From positions 124,001 through 188,000 of the forward strand of contig NC_011696.1 in assembly GCF_000150955.2 (NCBI RefSeq): a stretch of DNA of 64,000 nucleotides, written 5' to 3'. Numbering within the stretch: the stretch's first letter is position 1; every line of letters starts with the position of its first letter. A model generated the notes under the pieces. The model was not told the origin of the DNA, made no database searches, and saw only the letters and a list, made by a program, of their open reading frames with translations. Both the position numbers and the translations under genes were made by a program. The DNA is from Phaeodactylum tricornutum CCAP 1055/1. Lineage: Eukaryota > Bacillariophyta > Bacillariophyceae > Surirellales > Neidiaceae. This document shows positions 41,860-51,955 of this stretch, piece after piece.

Positions 41860-41900
41860 AAGGAATATGTGCCTTTTTGGAATGTAAGAGTGTCTTAGTT

Positions 41901-43934
41901 TCAATTTGTCACAGTCCAAAATTCGTCAATCCATCGTTGTATGTAGCGTCTCTCCACAACACGGGCTTCCGTAACACAAGGAGGGTCGGCTGGACTCGCA
42001 TACATAAGATCCGTATGGTGCCCTCCGTATTCAATCAAGAGCGCAATCATGCTATCACTACCCTGTGAGATGTTTTGTGTATACAGTCCGGGAACCGTGG
42101 TTGGTCCGTGATTCTGGTAAGCGTGGCTCACCGTGGGATCCAGACCGGGAGCGTAAACTCCGGCAGCGCTCCAGGGATCCAGTAATCCGTTAGAGAATAT
42201 AATATTGGAGTGCGACGATATCTCCGTCCCGCCGTAGATGGTATCGTACCAGGTAGACCACGGGTCGGTCGCGTCCAGAGGGTAGCCGAAAATGCCATTG
42301 GGATCCGCACAGAACTCGTTATTGTCGGTAGCGTTGCCTCGCCACCGAATTACATCAGCATAAGTTCGAGTCCCTCGTGGATGAGACGGGGGCCAAAAAG
42401 GATCGTTCCCGAGACCAAGGGCTTCGGTTATGATCAAGTTCATTTCTTCATTGCAACACAGGGAATTCCAGCTCCCAGTCTTCATCTTTTCTTCACATTG
42501 TGACGACGGCGCTTCGTTCAATCGCCTTTTTTCCGAGACACCGTTTCGTTGTGCGATGCGGAAGCGACTAGTAGTAAAGTTGTCGCGTCCTTGGACAACA
42601 GACTGCTTCAATGAATTTGGAGCAGCAAGGAGGTCGTAACAATCAACATCTTTGGTGACATTGAACCAAACAGAAATAGAATCTCTCACGCTTTCGAGCA
42701 GACCCACAACAATAGGGTGTTTCGAGATATTCTCAATATTTGCCCAATCGGCAACAACGTTTTCCCAATCAACAGTAAGAGATATTCCACTATCGCCGTA
42801 CTCGATAGCATACCGTATATCAGACCGATTGCCCAAAAACTTTACTCCCCAATCCAAGTGCAAGTCGCTGTCCGTCCAACATGCCGCTTGTAGAGGCCAT
42901 GCAGGAAGCTTGGCGTCTTTGTGGGTGAGAGCAAACGGAATATAGCTGCTCGAGTAAGGAAAACTCCCTTCGGCAAGATCAAACCAAGGACTCTGGGCCC
43001 AGTCAATCAACGTGTCTCCATCCTTTAAGACTTCGCATAGACGAAAGGAGCTCGTGAGTAGCTGCAAACCCTCGTGGTGCTGAGCGAGAGCACTGATGAG
43101 AGGCCATGTCGCCAGGAGGTTCGTCGCGCAGTGATTATTGTCTAGTGGTTTTAAAGTTGGTGGATACGATTGCTGCAGTCCATGCTGAATTACACGATAT
43201 GCAGCATCGATTTTGCTGGGGAAATTTCTAGGAAACCCCCAAATTGGCGCAGATCCAGCAATGGCACCAGCAATCGTGTTTGGGTATTTCATTCGTAGCC
43301 ACGCACTGAGCATTCCTCCGTAGCTACCACCAAATGCGATCACAGGTCGGCGTCGAAGACGAGAAAAGTCGCCCGTATCGACAAAAAGCTTCAATTCGAC
43401 GAAGCGAGCGAAATCAGCCAAAGCTTGAATCGTCGAAGAGTAGGCCATACATGACGATATGAAAGGACTCGGTAGGCTCTGTCCTTCATATCGATGTTCG
43501 ATGAAAACCACTTGCGCCCCAAACGCTTCAGCAGATTCCCAGATCAAACCGGTGTGGTTTATGTATTGTTCTAGTGGGGACTCGTTTCCGGTATACAGAA
43601 AGATTGGCGCTGAAGTCTCGTTCACCATGAAGTCATTGTATACGCAGTATCGTTGCTGATAAGTACCGGATTGACCTCTGGGAAGGTCGAAATGATTCAG
43701 TGCTTGCTGAAAGAAACCGCACGTCATATCTGTGATAGATAAACGTGTACCATTGCGGGCTTGTGATGAGGCATCAGTAGTCGGTGAATCCAATGGCGCG
43801 CTGGTCGCAGAATCTGGCGTGAACCATGTCAAGTATTCTTCCCACGGTTTTCTCCTCCTACGTTCTTGGTAGCCAGCATTCGCAAAAGCACATGCTACCA
43901 AAAGAACCAAGATTATAAGCGAGAAAGCCAGCAT
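41901..43934 (-). CDS. S28 serine carboxypeptidase (lysosomal Pro-X carboxypeptidase / DPP7 type)
   Basis: 677 residues from the ATG at 43934 without introns. A signal peptide (LAFSLIILVLLVACAFANA) directs it to the secretory path. The family core is clear: FFQQALNHFDLPRG, YQQRYCVYNDF, PIFLYTGNESPLEQYI, VVFIEHRYEGQSLP, then the nucleophile elbow IAFGGSYGGMLSAWLRMKYP. The catalytic Asp lies in FSNGLLDPWSAAGV and the His in YGGHHTDLMYA. S28 enzymes cleave after proline, as carboxypeptidase (PRCP) or dipeptidyl peptidase (DPP7), in lysosomes or vacuoles or outside the cell. It is longer than human PRCP (496 residues) because of inserts near residues 400-530. Many N-x-S/T sequons are present. Confidence 0.92.
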   Translation of the reverse strand: MLAFSLIILVLLVACAFANAGYQERRRRKPWEEYLTWFTPDSATSAPLDSPTTDASSQARNGTRLSITDMTCGFFQQALNHFDLPRGQSGTYQQRYCVYNDFMVNETSAPIFLYTGNESPLEQYINHTGLIWESAEAFGAQVVFIEHRYEGQSLPSPFISSCMAYSSTIQALADFARFVELKLFVDTGDFSRLRRRPVIAFGGSYGGMLSAWLRMKYPNTIAGAIAGSAPIWGFPRNFPSKIDAAYRVIQHGLQQSYPPTLKPLDNNHCATNLLATWPLISALAQHHEGLQLLTSSFRLCEVLKDGDTLIDWAQSPWFDLAEGSFPYSSSYIPFALTHKDAKLPAWPLQAACWTDSDLHLDWGVKFLGNRSDIRYAIEYGDSGISLTVDWENVVADWANIENISKHPIVVGLLESVRDSISVWFNVTKDVDCYDLLAAPNSLKQSVVQGRDNFTTSRFRIAQRNGVSEKRRLNEAPSSQCEEKMKTGSWNSLCCNEEMNLIITEALGLGNDPFWPPSHPRGTRTYADVIRWRGNATDNNEFCADPNGIFGYPLDATDPWSTWYDTIYGGTEISSHSNIIFSNGLLDPWSAAGVYAPGLDPTVSHAYQNHGPTTVPGLYTQNISQGSDSMIALLIEYGGHHTDLMYASPADPPCVTEARVVERRYIQRWIDEFWTVTN

Positions 43935-44486
43935 CGCTTCTGTTGTCCTGGTCTTAGAGGCCGTAGAAGTGGTGCGCGATATACAATTGGTCGACTTCCA
44001 TACAGGGTTTATCTTCCTCTGGATTGCTACGTACTCTCCGCTGCCTCTTCTAGATTATCCTGAGTTGACTATGAGTTCCCTACATTCCTCGCTGATCTGA
44101 TACTGGCTGTCAGCTATTTGTTTCACAATCAGTCAGGGAAGCATGGAGATTGAGAGGTGAGAAATAGAGATCTACTGGTATGCCAAAATCTCGAATGTGT
44201 CTCATTCGACGTCCCAAATAAAAAGCCTCCATAGTGTATAGAGGGTCCATTGAATATTGAAATTGTCAATAAAAACGGAATTTTAAGCCATTCGATATTT
44301 TTCCAATATATATTATGTCGGGGGACATTGGTTTTTGAATACGAGGATCATCTGCTCCTCACTTTTTGGCGAGGATGTACCTAATCAACTGGCGCCAAGA
44401 AAGAACAAAAATCACTCCGAAGCGAATATCCTTCTCTTCTTCTTTTCACTTGTTTCGTTGCTAACAGCGCGAACCAAAATAAAATA
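43935..44486. other. Divergent intergenic region, S28 peptidase / BTB protein
   Basis: 552 bp. It includes an AT-rich tract near 44270-44330. No gene is supported. Confidence 0.45.
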
Positions 44487-46115
44487 ATGGCAGATAAAGA
44501 CCGGTACATAGTAGCTCAGGAGGAGACAGGATATGGCTATTTCGATGCCGAAGGTGAGAGGGAACTTTTCCAATCAAAGTCTCAAGACGACTTTCCTTTG
44601 ACATGGCGAGGCGATCCTGCCGAGAACTGTGCAGATTGGACAGTTGTCGTGGTTACAAATGAGCTTAAGGCAGCATCCTATCATGTGCATAAAAACATCA
44701 TGTGTTTTGGATCGAGAGCAAGCAAATTCTTCTCAAGGACTATGTTAAATAAGACTCCAAGCAAGAAACGAAGCAAACGCCAGCAATTGTCGACCACAAA
44801 AGTTGAACTCAATCAGCAAGATGCAGACAATTTCCCTCTGTTGCTAGACTTCATTTATGCACCATGCGGGAAAATGACGTCCGGTGGGACTGTCTTAACG
44901 GCGGCTTCGACATTGACTTCCCCGTCGTTGTTGCCTGTTGTGAATGAAGATGACGGTTCTTCTTCATACACGGTTGAAAACATTTCAACAAACAATGCAG
45001 TATCCTTACGTCATTTAGCAAAAAAATTTGAGATAGAGGCTCTGGTCCTTGCAGTGAACAAGTTTATACAGCGAGACTTAAATTTCAAAACTGGACCAGC
45101 TTACCTCTGCGCGGCTTCTGAATACAAAGATGAGCGTCTTCTGGAGTCATCACGACGTCTCTGTGCAGAGAACTTTGAACAAATTGACATGAGAGAATTA
45201 ATCAGACTTCCTTTGTGCCTTTTCCGCGTTGTTGTTCGGTGTCTGGAGTCTTTCGAAAGGGACAACAAAAGTTTGAGCTGCTTCCTTAGCGAGGTCGTAT
45301 GCCGTTATTTGGAAAAACATCAAAAAGAAATAAATGGTGAGCTACTTTTGGAACTCACTGATTCGCTCGTCATGCCATATATTGCACCCGAGGCAGCTAT
45401 CGGTTTCACATCATTGATCAAAGAGCTAAAAACTGAAAATGCTGAAAAGCATTTTCATGCGTTAAGCAATCTTAGTCGCCGATGCGCGCAATCTGTTGTT
45501 AAAGAATACGGCTGGACCGACTTCTCGGTAAGCGCAGCTGTTGACGAGTACTTGGGTCACTCTAAAGACTTCAAATTTGATGATCACGAGGGATGGCGCG
45601 TTGATAGTCTTCTATTCGCGACCAGTTTTGCAGCCGCATTGGAGCAGGCGCAAGATGACTACGAAGAAGTATTGGTGGAGCAGGAGCGACTTTCATGCAT
45701 GGTTGGCGCTCTTCACCAGACAGTGAGCATGATGGAGGTTTTAAATTCGAAGAAGGACGAACATATGACGAAACAGCAACGGGCTATTGATGAAGCGAAG
45801 AAGCAGATCTTGGGTCTCAAGGACCAAATCAGTATGATCAGTCAGCAACAACTACAGCGAACTTCGATTTACCCTGCCCTTTACGAGCAAACGGATACCG
45901 AAATTCAAATGGGTTCGTCATTGGACTTTCGTCACGAGAAGGAGCATCGGGATGCACCGCCGCCGTTGCTTTCGTATAGCGAGGAAACATGGTCTCCGGT
46001 TAAGGATTTGGTATCGCCGTGTCAAGTTGGATTGGACGTTCAACAAAATAAGAGCAGGAGAAAGCAAGAGTTGAGAACGAAGGCTGAAATGAGATCGCGA
46101 AGTATGCTTGTATAG
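44487..46115 (+). CDS. BTB/POZ-domain protein
   Basis: 542 residues from the ATG at 44487. The BTB fold spans about 50-190: DWTVVVVTNELKAASYHVHK, MCFGSRASKFFSRTML, VELNQQDADNFPLLLDFIY, and after a Ser/Thr-rich insert of about 40 residues AVSLRHLAKKFEIEALVLAV with NKFIQRDL. A BACK-like helical region follows (LCAASEYKDERLLESSRRLC). Near residue 385 a coiled coil begins (QDDYEEVLVEQERLSCMVGA) and extends to about 455. The tail ends in a basic patch (NKSRRKQELRTKAEMRSR). Such proteins often act as substrate adaptors for CUL3 ubiquitin ligases or as scaffolds. The class cannot be settled from the sequence. Confidence 0.78.
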   Translation: MADKDRYIVAQEETGYGYFDAEGERELFQSKSQDDFPLTWRGDPAENCADWTVVVVTNELKAASYHVHKNIMCFGSRASKFFSRTMLNKTPSKKRSKRQQLSTTKVELNQQDADNFPLLLDFIYAPCGKMTSGGTVLTAASTLTSPSLLPVVNEDDGSSSYTVENISTNNAVSLRHLAKKFEIEALVLAVNKFIQRDLNFKTGPAYLCAASEYKDERLLESSRRLCAENFEQIDMRELIRLPLCLFRVVVRCLESFERDNKSLSCFLSEVVCRYLEKHQKEINGELLLELTDSLVMPYIAPEAAIGFTSLIKELKTENAEKHFHALSNLSRRCAQSVVKEYGWTDFSVSAAVDEYLGHSKDFKFDDHEGWRVDSLLFATSFAAALEQAQDDYEEVLVEQERLSCMVGALHQTVSMMEVLNSKKDEHMTKQQRAIDEAKKQILGLKDQISMISQQQLQRTSIYPALYEQTDTEIQMGSSLDFRHEKEHRDAPPPLLSYSEETWSPVKDLVSPCQVGLDVQQNKSRRKQELRTKAEMRSRSMLV

Positions 46116-46222
46116 CTTCTACGGATCGACCAGACAAAAATATTAGACGCGGAAAGAATTTTAGGCGGTGCCATACAGCAGCTATAAACGCAAACTTGAT
46201 TTCCAGAGTAAAAGGCGGACTA

Positions 46223-46795
46223 CTACATTTCTAAGCGATTGACGACGAGCTTACTGAAGTCTTCGTCCGAGGTGGTTTCTACTTGTAAAGGCTTGACATG
46301 TAGAGCATGGGAAAGGAGGATAGCCAACAAATGCTTACATGGTCGAGCTTCAACGGATGCTCGACTCCGTTCGAAGAAGGATCGACAAGAACAAAAATAA
46401 AAAGGAAACGCCATCTCTTTTTCTGGCAAAATACAAAAGTAGTTCTGCGATTCGTTCTTTCCTGTACTCTTGCCGCGGCAGAAATAAATCAGTCGTCGGG
46501 ATGAAGTGGATAAAATTCTGGTAATGAGAGATTCGCGCGAATCCAGAATTGCAAGTGCTCCGTCCAAAGTACTTCCAAAGAGAAAATCCGCCACTCGCAA
46601 TATTGCGTCTTGTCTGGTTTGCAATTCTTTGGGAGTTGACATTGGTGAATCCCCGTCGCCCGGCTTTAGATTGTTCAGAAAATGATCCAGTAGATTGATA
46701 GATCTGGTAGCGCACAATGGAGGCTTGGCGGTCTGCTTTCTGGAATTAGGTATAGTGCTGCCGTTTGGAGCTCCCGGAGTAGTCGACTGATCCAT
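46223..46795 (-). CDS. ZSWIM7: ZSWIM7 / SWS1-like SWIM zinc-finger protein
   Basis: 190 residues from the ATG at 46795. The SWIM motif CxCx(n)CxH is complete: FYFCSCRSFFERSRASVEAR followed by PCKHLLAILLSHAL. This spacing and the size agree with the SWS1/ZSWIM7 family, partners of RAD51 paralogues in the Shu complex that promote homologous recombination. The preceding region, SSRRLIYFCRGKSTGKNESQ then NYFCIL, matches the family's strand before the zinc finger. The N-terminal 60 residues are disordered. It converges on the BTB gene with 107 bp between stops. Confidence 0.82.
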   Translation of the reverse strand: MDQSTTPGAPNGSTIPNSRKQTAKPPLCATRSINLLDHFLNNLKPGDGDSPMSTPKELQTRQDAILRVADFLFGSTLDGALAILDSRESLITRILSTSSRRLIYFCRGKSTGKNESQNYFCILPEKEMAFPFYFCSCRSFFERSRASVEARPCKHLLAILLSHALHVKPLQVETTSDEDFSKLVVNRLEM

Positions 46796-47957
46796 TTGGC
46801 AAGATATTACTTGGACGTATCCTCTCTCTTACATAAGCACAGAGCTCTTTCGACAGAATTGGACTTGTCAATATCACGAAAGCGAGGTGAACGCCGACTA
46901 CCATCATTTGGCTCTTCCTGCAGCAGGAAACTCGATTTACGTTGCTGAGAATCGAACTGTAATCGTGAATACCATACGCTATTTAATTCCTGTTAACTGT
47001 AATTGACAAATGTAGGTGAGGGTGCTACCGCTCTTACACTTAACAGCAATGCAATGTCATTTTACATTTATGTAAACATCACTCCTCCAACTGAGCTGCT
47101 CGGCGCAATTTCTTTCTAGTCACAGTCTAGAGGTATATCTGATTGCACACCTGCCATGACTGTGAGTTGTGGCACCCAAGGCAAGTTGGCCAAAAACAAG
47201 TATGTGTGTTTGGTCACAGATTGCAACACTGATTGTTTGGATCGGTGATTGTACAGATGAATGTCAAAATACCATCGTGCGTTTTGACCGCTACCATGCT
47301 CAGAACCATGGTACTATGACAAACTTGCCCATGGTAGCAAGTTCAATGCCATGCCATGGGATTGATGAAAATGGTCCATGATGGTTATTTATACCGTGTA
47401 ACTGGATGAAACAGAATAGTTGTTTTCAGCTTATAACAGTAAATCATAACGTAGTGTGAAAACCATATTTGTTGGTTTGTATCTCAAGAGCCAGACAAGT
47501 CTTCATCACCTGGTGCTGTCTTCAGAAGCCGGTTGATTGAGTAGTGACTTTAGAGGCACAAAACTATATTAATTCTTTATTAATTTTTGCGCAACTTGAT
47601 TAGGCAACAAAGCTACTGTGCCTGAAGCTAATCATTTAGAATCACAGCCCATTAGACTTGGGGTATTGCTTGCATCAAGGAATTTGCTCTAGACTAATAC
47701 TAATAAGCTTATCGCTTGTGAAAAGGATCGCAATGGTAGACCATCAAGCTGTTCAGAAAAGAATCATATAGTCAGACGATGAAGGCTGCTGCTATCTTAT
47801 TTCAGAAAAAAAATCAATAAAAAGAAAGACAGCTGTACTGTTGCCCCCAGCGACCTTTGTGTTACCAATGTATTGGAAAGCAGCATTGTTTACAATATTC
47901 AATCTACACATGCGTCATATACAATGAAGCAAAAGCCACTGGTGCTATTTTTCTTTT
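46796..47957. other. AT-rich gene-poor interval
   Basis: 1,162 bp without a supported gene. It contains several CCATGG-type 6-8 bp palindromes between 47308 and 47382 and long A/T runs. I could not identify terminal repeats, target-site duplications or an open frame with family character. Confidence 0.45.
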
Positions 47958-48767
47958 TCAATCCGAAAAAGGAATACCAGCGGCAGCCAGTCTCTCTTCA
48001 TAGCTTTTCTGCTGCCCGCTGGACGACGACTCTTCCACCTTGACACTGTTCACCACCTCCGGTTGTTCTTCTTCCAGCGACACTACAGAGCTTACTTCGG
48101 GGATGTAGTGCATCAACATGTTTTCGACACCTTGCTTGAGTGTTACCGAAGAACTGGGGCAACCGACACAAGAGCCGGCCAGTTCAACTGTAACAATTCC
48201 CGTTTCTTCTTCAAACGAAACGTACCGAATGTCCCCACCATCCTCTTGGACAGCGGGTCGAATACGTGACTCAATCAGCTCCTTAATCATGGCCACGATT
48301 TCATCGTCGTCTTCCATAATCGTGGTATCCGTAATTTCGGGCATTTCCAGCAAGGCGGGCTTCTCCGAATCGGCCCAGTTCATAAGTACGTCAAAAAGCT
48401 GCGGTCGCAGTATTTTCCATTTGTGTTCGGCGTATTTTGTAACCGTCACAAAGTCGCCACCCAGGTACACTGCTTTGACGCCTTCCACGTCGAACAGCGA
48501 CTTGGCGAGTGGGCTCCGCAGAATCTCTTTGGCGGGGTCGTTCTTCGTTACGTAAAAACCGTTGCCATCCGGATTGTCCGTTAAAACCGCAACGCCGGTA
48601 GGCACAAATTTCAGACTTTCGGGGTTGGGAGTGTCCGCCGTTTGAATGAATATGGAGCGAAGCTGTTGCCAGACGTTTGCCGCGTATGGATTGACGGTGG
48701 CGGATAAACACGGACGAGCCCTGAAAAGATTTTTGGTCGCAAGCGATTGTGCGCTGTGGGAAAACAT
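47958..48767 (-). CDS. NFU1: NFU1 iron-sulfur cluster scaffold/carrier, mitochondrial
   Basis: 269 residues from the ATG at 48767. The N-terminal presequence is rich in Ser/Ala/Arg ([20 protein letters not shown]) as for mitochondria. The Nfu N-domain follows ([60 protein letters not shown]). The NifU-like C-domain starts at [20 protein letters not shown] and holds the cluster-binding CxxC in [20 protein letters not shown]. Both domains match NFU1, which passes 4Fe-4S clusters to lipoate synthase and respiratory enzymes. The 30-residue tail after the domain is acidic and Ser-rich. A pair of CRE palindromes lies 262-306 bp upstream. Confidence 0.94.
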   Translation of the reverse strand: MFSHSAQSLATKNLFRARPCLSATVNPYAANVWQQLRSIFIQTADTPNPESLKFVPTGVAVLTDNPDGNGFYVTKNDPAKEILRSPLAKSLFDVEGVKAVYLGGDFVTVTKYAEHKWKILRPQLFDVLMNWADSEKPALLEMPEITDTTIMEDDDEIVAMIKELIESRIRPAVQEDGGDIRYVSFEEETGIVTVELAGSCVGCPSSSVTLKQGVENMLMHYIPEVSSVVSLEEEQPEVVNSVKVEESSSSGQQKSYEERLAAAGIPFSD

Positions 48768-49451
48768 GGTGAAGAGAGAGTTTCTCCTTTTCTATTTGCC
48801 GTTTACAATTGTTATGAGGGCAAGCGAAAGGTCAACAGATTTGATTCCGTGTTGAACCGTTTGGGTACGATTGATTCCTGTCGCTCGTTGTGGTGCACTG
48901 GGCGACATCGTTCACGGTCAGCATGTAGGGTGAGGCGTTCGTAACGCCGTCGTCTGCGCTCCTCATCCCTTGTTTTCGTCTGGATGTTCTTCGAGCCTTA
49001 TGTAACTGACAGTGAAAAACGTGACCCATGACGTCACGTCGTGTTGGGACTCAGACCAACGAGAATGACGTCAGATTGTGCTCCGCTTCGTATCCTGCTT
49101 TCTAGCTATCTACCTATTACTTCCTACCTTCCTATTCACCTACCTCCCTCCCTCCCTTGCAGTAACAGAAGATATTGCATCATGCCTGAACGGCACCCCA
49201 CCCCCGCGTTTTTGGCAGTAGATACGTGCACAACATGCACACAGTATACTACAGAACGACAGTCCGCGTACCAAAAGGCTTTCTTACCTACTGTCAAAAA
49301 GACACTGCAGCTTGTTACAAACTAGGTTTTGTGCAGGAATGTACCGTCGCGTACGCTATTTTCAAGGTGGATGTCCGCTACTAAACGAATCCATGGCGCA
49401 TCCGAGGTAATGGTCGCGTCAACGACAACGTTAAAGTTCACAGTCTAGAGA
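48768..49451. other. Regulatory and low-complexity interval upstream of NFU1
   Basis: 684 bp. It contains a 15-bp hairpin GGCGTTcgtAACGCC at 48934-48948, two TGACGTCA sites, CTGACAGTGA near 49010, and a pyrimidine-rich tract at about 49104-49160 ending in CAG. A 47-codon ATG frame at 49182-49325 follows that tract and is too weak to call a gene. Confidence 0.45.
49029..49073. promoter_or_regulatory. Paired TGACGTCA (CRE) palindromes upstream of NFU1
   Basis: Perfect TGACGTCA octamers at 49029-49036 and 49066-49073, 37 bp apart start to start. TGACGTCA is the symmetric bZIP/CREB-ATF site. Related TGACGT elements mediate CO2/cAMP control of a carbonic anhydrase gene in Phaeodactylum. Two perfect copies this close are unlikely by chance. 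The target gene could be NFU1 or a transcript to the right. Confidence 0.45.
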
Positions 49452-49979
49452 TTAGGTTGTACTTCCAATCATGTTGATGCCGGTACGCGTCATGCCCTGT
49501 ACATCCGGCTCGATTTGGTCCAACCGAGCGGCTTCCTCGTGCTCCGCTTGCTGCACGGTTGTCCATACTTCTTGGATGGCCTGGGACTCCTGCCAAAACA
49601 CGGAAATTTCGTGCAAGAGGCGCTTGGTGTGTGTACCGGTTTCCTCCAATGCCTGTTCTAATTGAGCGGCGGCTTTTTGGATCTCGTCCGGAATGGTTCC
49701 CTCCTCGTCGCCCCGGACGATTTCGCTGCTGTGGAAGGTTTGGTCGGGATAGTGTTGATTGTCGTCGTCGTTTGGTTCGTGACCCTTGTTTGGACTCGTC
49801 GACATGACACTGCTGTTTTGTGTGGTGTCACGAGTAGGTGTGTTACCAGCGTCACGATCGAAACCAAAGTCGATCTTCTTCTCTGTTGGAGAGGTATTCG
49901 CTTCGGAACTGGGCTCTACGAAGGCCCCGGTGCTCTTTGGAAGGCTCGAGAGTTGAGGCGCATTGACGGTGGAAAACAT
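49452..49979 (-). CDS. Hypothetical Ser/Thr-rich protein with C-terminal helices
   Basis: 175 residues from the ATG at 49979. I do not recognise the family. The N-terminal 90 residues are disordered and rich in Ser, Thr, Asn and Asp. From about 95 to 165 there is an amphipathic helical segment (IQKAAAQLEQALEETGTHTK, LLHEISVFWQESQAIQEVWT, VQQAEHEEAARLDQIEPDVQ) that could form a coiled coil, and a short hydrophobic end. It might be a subunit of a small vesicle or kinetochore complex, but nothing in the sequence proves that. Confidence 0.55.
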   Translation of the reverse strand: MFSTVNAPQLSSLPKSTGAFVEPSSEANTSPTEKKIDFGFDRDAGNTPTRDTTQNSSVMSTSPNKGHEPNDDDNQHYPDQTFHSSEIVRGDEEGTIPDEIQKAAAQLEQALEETGTHTKRLLHEISVFWQESQAIQEVWTTVQQAEHEEAARLDQIEPDVQGMTRTGINMIGSTT

Positions 49980-50908
49980 GGTCGGACTTTATTGCGCGGG
50001 CACCAAAAATAGGCATTGGAGTGAGTTTGCATTGGTGGCGGATCAATGGAACGGCTAACTGTAAGCTCGGCAACATTGCAAACAGTGGAATACGAACAAT
50101 TTCCGCAATCAGGCAGCACAACCTACCTTGACGTAGTAAAACTTAAAGCAAGCAACAGAGATTGTGGGTCGTCAAGTTTCGTTGCTAGTCGCTCGTGAAC
50201 AAATGACAATAAATAATTGTTGGAGGAAGCAGTGCTGGTTCGCACACACACACACACACATGTGTCAAGCCCGCTACCGCGCCCAATCCGTCCGTTTTTC
50301 CCGGTCGGCATCATTTCCTCCTTTGGGGACCGATCCGAGTCGTTCCTGTAAATTTGGGCGCGTATGGGTTGCTCGCAATGACTGACAGACGGACATACAC
50401 GGGACCCGGGTTGACCTGACGACATATTCCGCCAATGACTTTTGCCACGTCGTCACCCGATTGGGTGGCGTGCGTTCGTGCTTCCGTCCCGGAAAACGAT
50501 GCTCTACTACTAGAGAGCAAGCAAAGCAGGCGATGCTTCCTCCATGGATCGGCACTTTTGGGGGACCGTCCTTGGCGGAAGAACCGTACGCATGTGCACA
50601 CCGCCGTTTCGTGGTTTGTTCGTCCCAACCCCATCCGCGTCGGCACGTCGCAACGTGGGGACATTCTCGTGTGGGTTTTGGGTCGGGCCAAACCATTCCT
50701 CACCCTCTCTCCTAACGTTCAAGATTCGCACACAGTTTTGGTTCTGATTCTAGAGTAACAAACAAACAACATTCATCCTTTCCGGCATCTGTCATCGTAG
50801 CGATCTTTCGGTTCCTCCTGTTTGTTTCCACTCGTTGATTTCTTCTTTTCTTCTTTTTTCTCCTTTTCTGGGTCACCCCACATCACGTCGTTTGCGCCAA
50901 AATATACC
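49980..50908. other. Divergent intergenic region before the mitochondrial carrier
   Basis: 929 bp. It carries a CA-rich microsatellite at 50243-50260. Overlapping long frames on both strands between 50270 and 50760 (up to 140 codons) lack family character and mirror one another, so I do not call them genes. Confidence 0.45.
50243..50265. repeat. (CA)n microsatellite
   Basis: Nine CA units followed by TGTGT, a small alternating purine-pyrimidine tract. Confidence 0.85.
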
Positions 50909-51955
50909 ATGTCGCTCACCAACAATAACAGCCATTCCCTCGCCAAGACCTTGGAACCCTTTGTGTGCGGTGGATCCGCCGCAACCTTTGCGTCGGTCAT
51001 CATTCACCCAATTGATTTGGCCAAAGTCCGCATGCAGCTTTACGGGCAGCTCAATCCCGGCAAGCCCATTCCATCCTTTCCCAGCATCATTAAAAGCATC
51101 GTGACTCGGGATGGACCCTTGTCCGTCTACAAGGGCGTGGACGCCGCAATTGGTCGACAAATGGTCTACGGGACGGCTCGCATCGGTCTGCATCGGACCT
51201 TTTCCGACAAGCTCGTCGAACTCAACGACGGTAAACCCATTTCCTTTTTGCAAAAGACCCTCTCCGGAATGCTCAGTGGGAGTATAGCAGTCTGCATTGG
51301 CACGCCCTTCGACATTGCCCTGGTACGCTTGCAGTCGGACGGAATGGCGGAACCGCAAGACCGACGGAATTACAAAAACGTTTTCGATGCCTTGCTGCGA
51401 ACTTCCAAAGAGGAAGGCGTAGGAGCGCTGTACAAAGTGAGTTTTCTCGAACCCTACATGCTGCGTTCAGTCACTGGCCTGCTTCTCTACAGCTCACGCT
51501 ATTCTCCCCCTTCTGGTGCTTGCTCCTATTTTCCTTTCCTACAGGGTCTCTTGCCCAACATTCTGCGCGGCATGTCCATGAACGTCGGTATGTTGGCTTG
51601 TTACGATCAAGCCAAGGAAGTCGTCGCCGCGCTCCTGAACGATCCCATGACCAACGGACCCTCTCTCCCCACCCGTCTCGGTGCTTCCGCTACCGCCGGG
51701 TTCACCGCCGCCTTGTTTTCTTTGCCCTTTGACGTGATGAAGTCGCGTCTCATGGCCATGAAGCCCAACCCCCTAACGGGAGAAATGCCCTACAAGGGAG
51801 TGGTGGACTGCGCCGTACAAATGGCCAAGAACGAAGGACCCCGCAGTTTCTTTAGTGGCTTTTCTGCCTACTACGGACGGTGCGCTCCACATGCCATGAT
51901 CATTCTGCTATCGATTGAGTCCATCACGAACCTTTACCGACAGACCTTTTCTTAA
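50909..51955 (+). CDS. Mitochondrial carrier, oxoglutarate/malate carrier-like (SLC25)
   Basis: The real start is the ATG at 50909; the open frame upstream begins at TTG. Exons 50909-51436 and 51545-51955 give 312 residues. The 108-bp intron (TACAAA|GTGAGT to CTACAG|GGTCTC) is a multiple of three and has no stop, so it reads as 36 extra codons if missed; removing it restores the carrier motif ALYKGLLPNILRG. Three repeats carry the P-x-D/E-x-x-K/R signature: PIDLAKVRMQ, PFDIALVRLQ and PFDVMKSRLM. The overall resemblance, including KGVDAAIGRQMVYGTARIGL and YYGRCAPHAMI, is to the 2-oxoglutarate/malate carrier SLC25A11, which exchanges these acids over the inner membrane. Confidence 0.88.
   Translation: MSLTNNNSHSLAKTLEPFVCGGSAATFASVIIHPIDLAKVRMQLYGQLNPGKPIPSFPSIIKSIVTRDGPLSVYKGVDAAIGRQMVYGTARIGLHRTFSDKLVELNDGKPISFLQKTLSGMLSGSIAVCIGTPFDIALVRLQSDGMAEPQDRRNYKNVFDALLRTSKEEGVGALYKVSFLEPYMLRSVTGLLLYSSRYSPPSGACSYFPFLQGLLPNILRGMSMNVGMLACYDQAKEVVAALLNDPMTNGPSLPTRLGASATAGFTAALFSLPFDVMKSRLMAMKPNPLTGEMPYKGVVDCAVQMAKNEGPRSFFSGFSAYYGRCAPHAMIILLSIESITNLYRQTFS

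Noticed and set aside
47169-47381. 70-codon plus-strand frame in the AT-rich interval
   Set aside because: No family resemblance, and it includes several CCATGG palindromes; probably chance.
50274-50760. Overlapping long frames on both strands before the mitochondrial carrier
   Set aside because: They mirror each other in GC-rich DNA, lack family motifs and have no convincing start.
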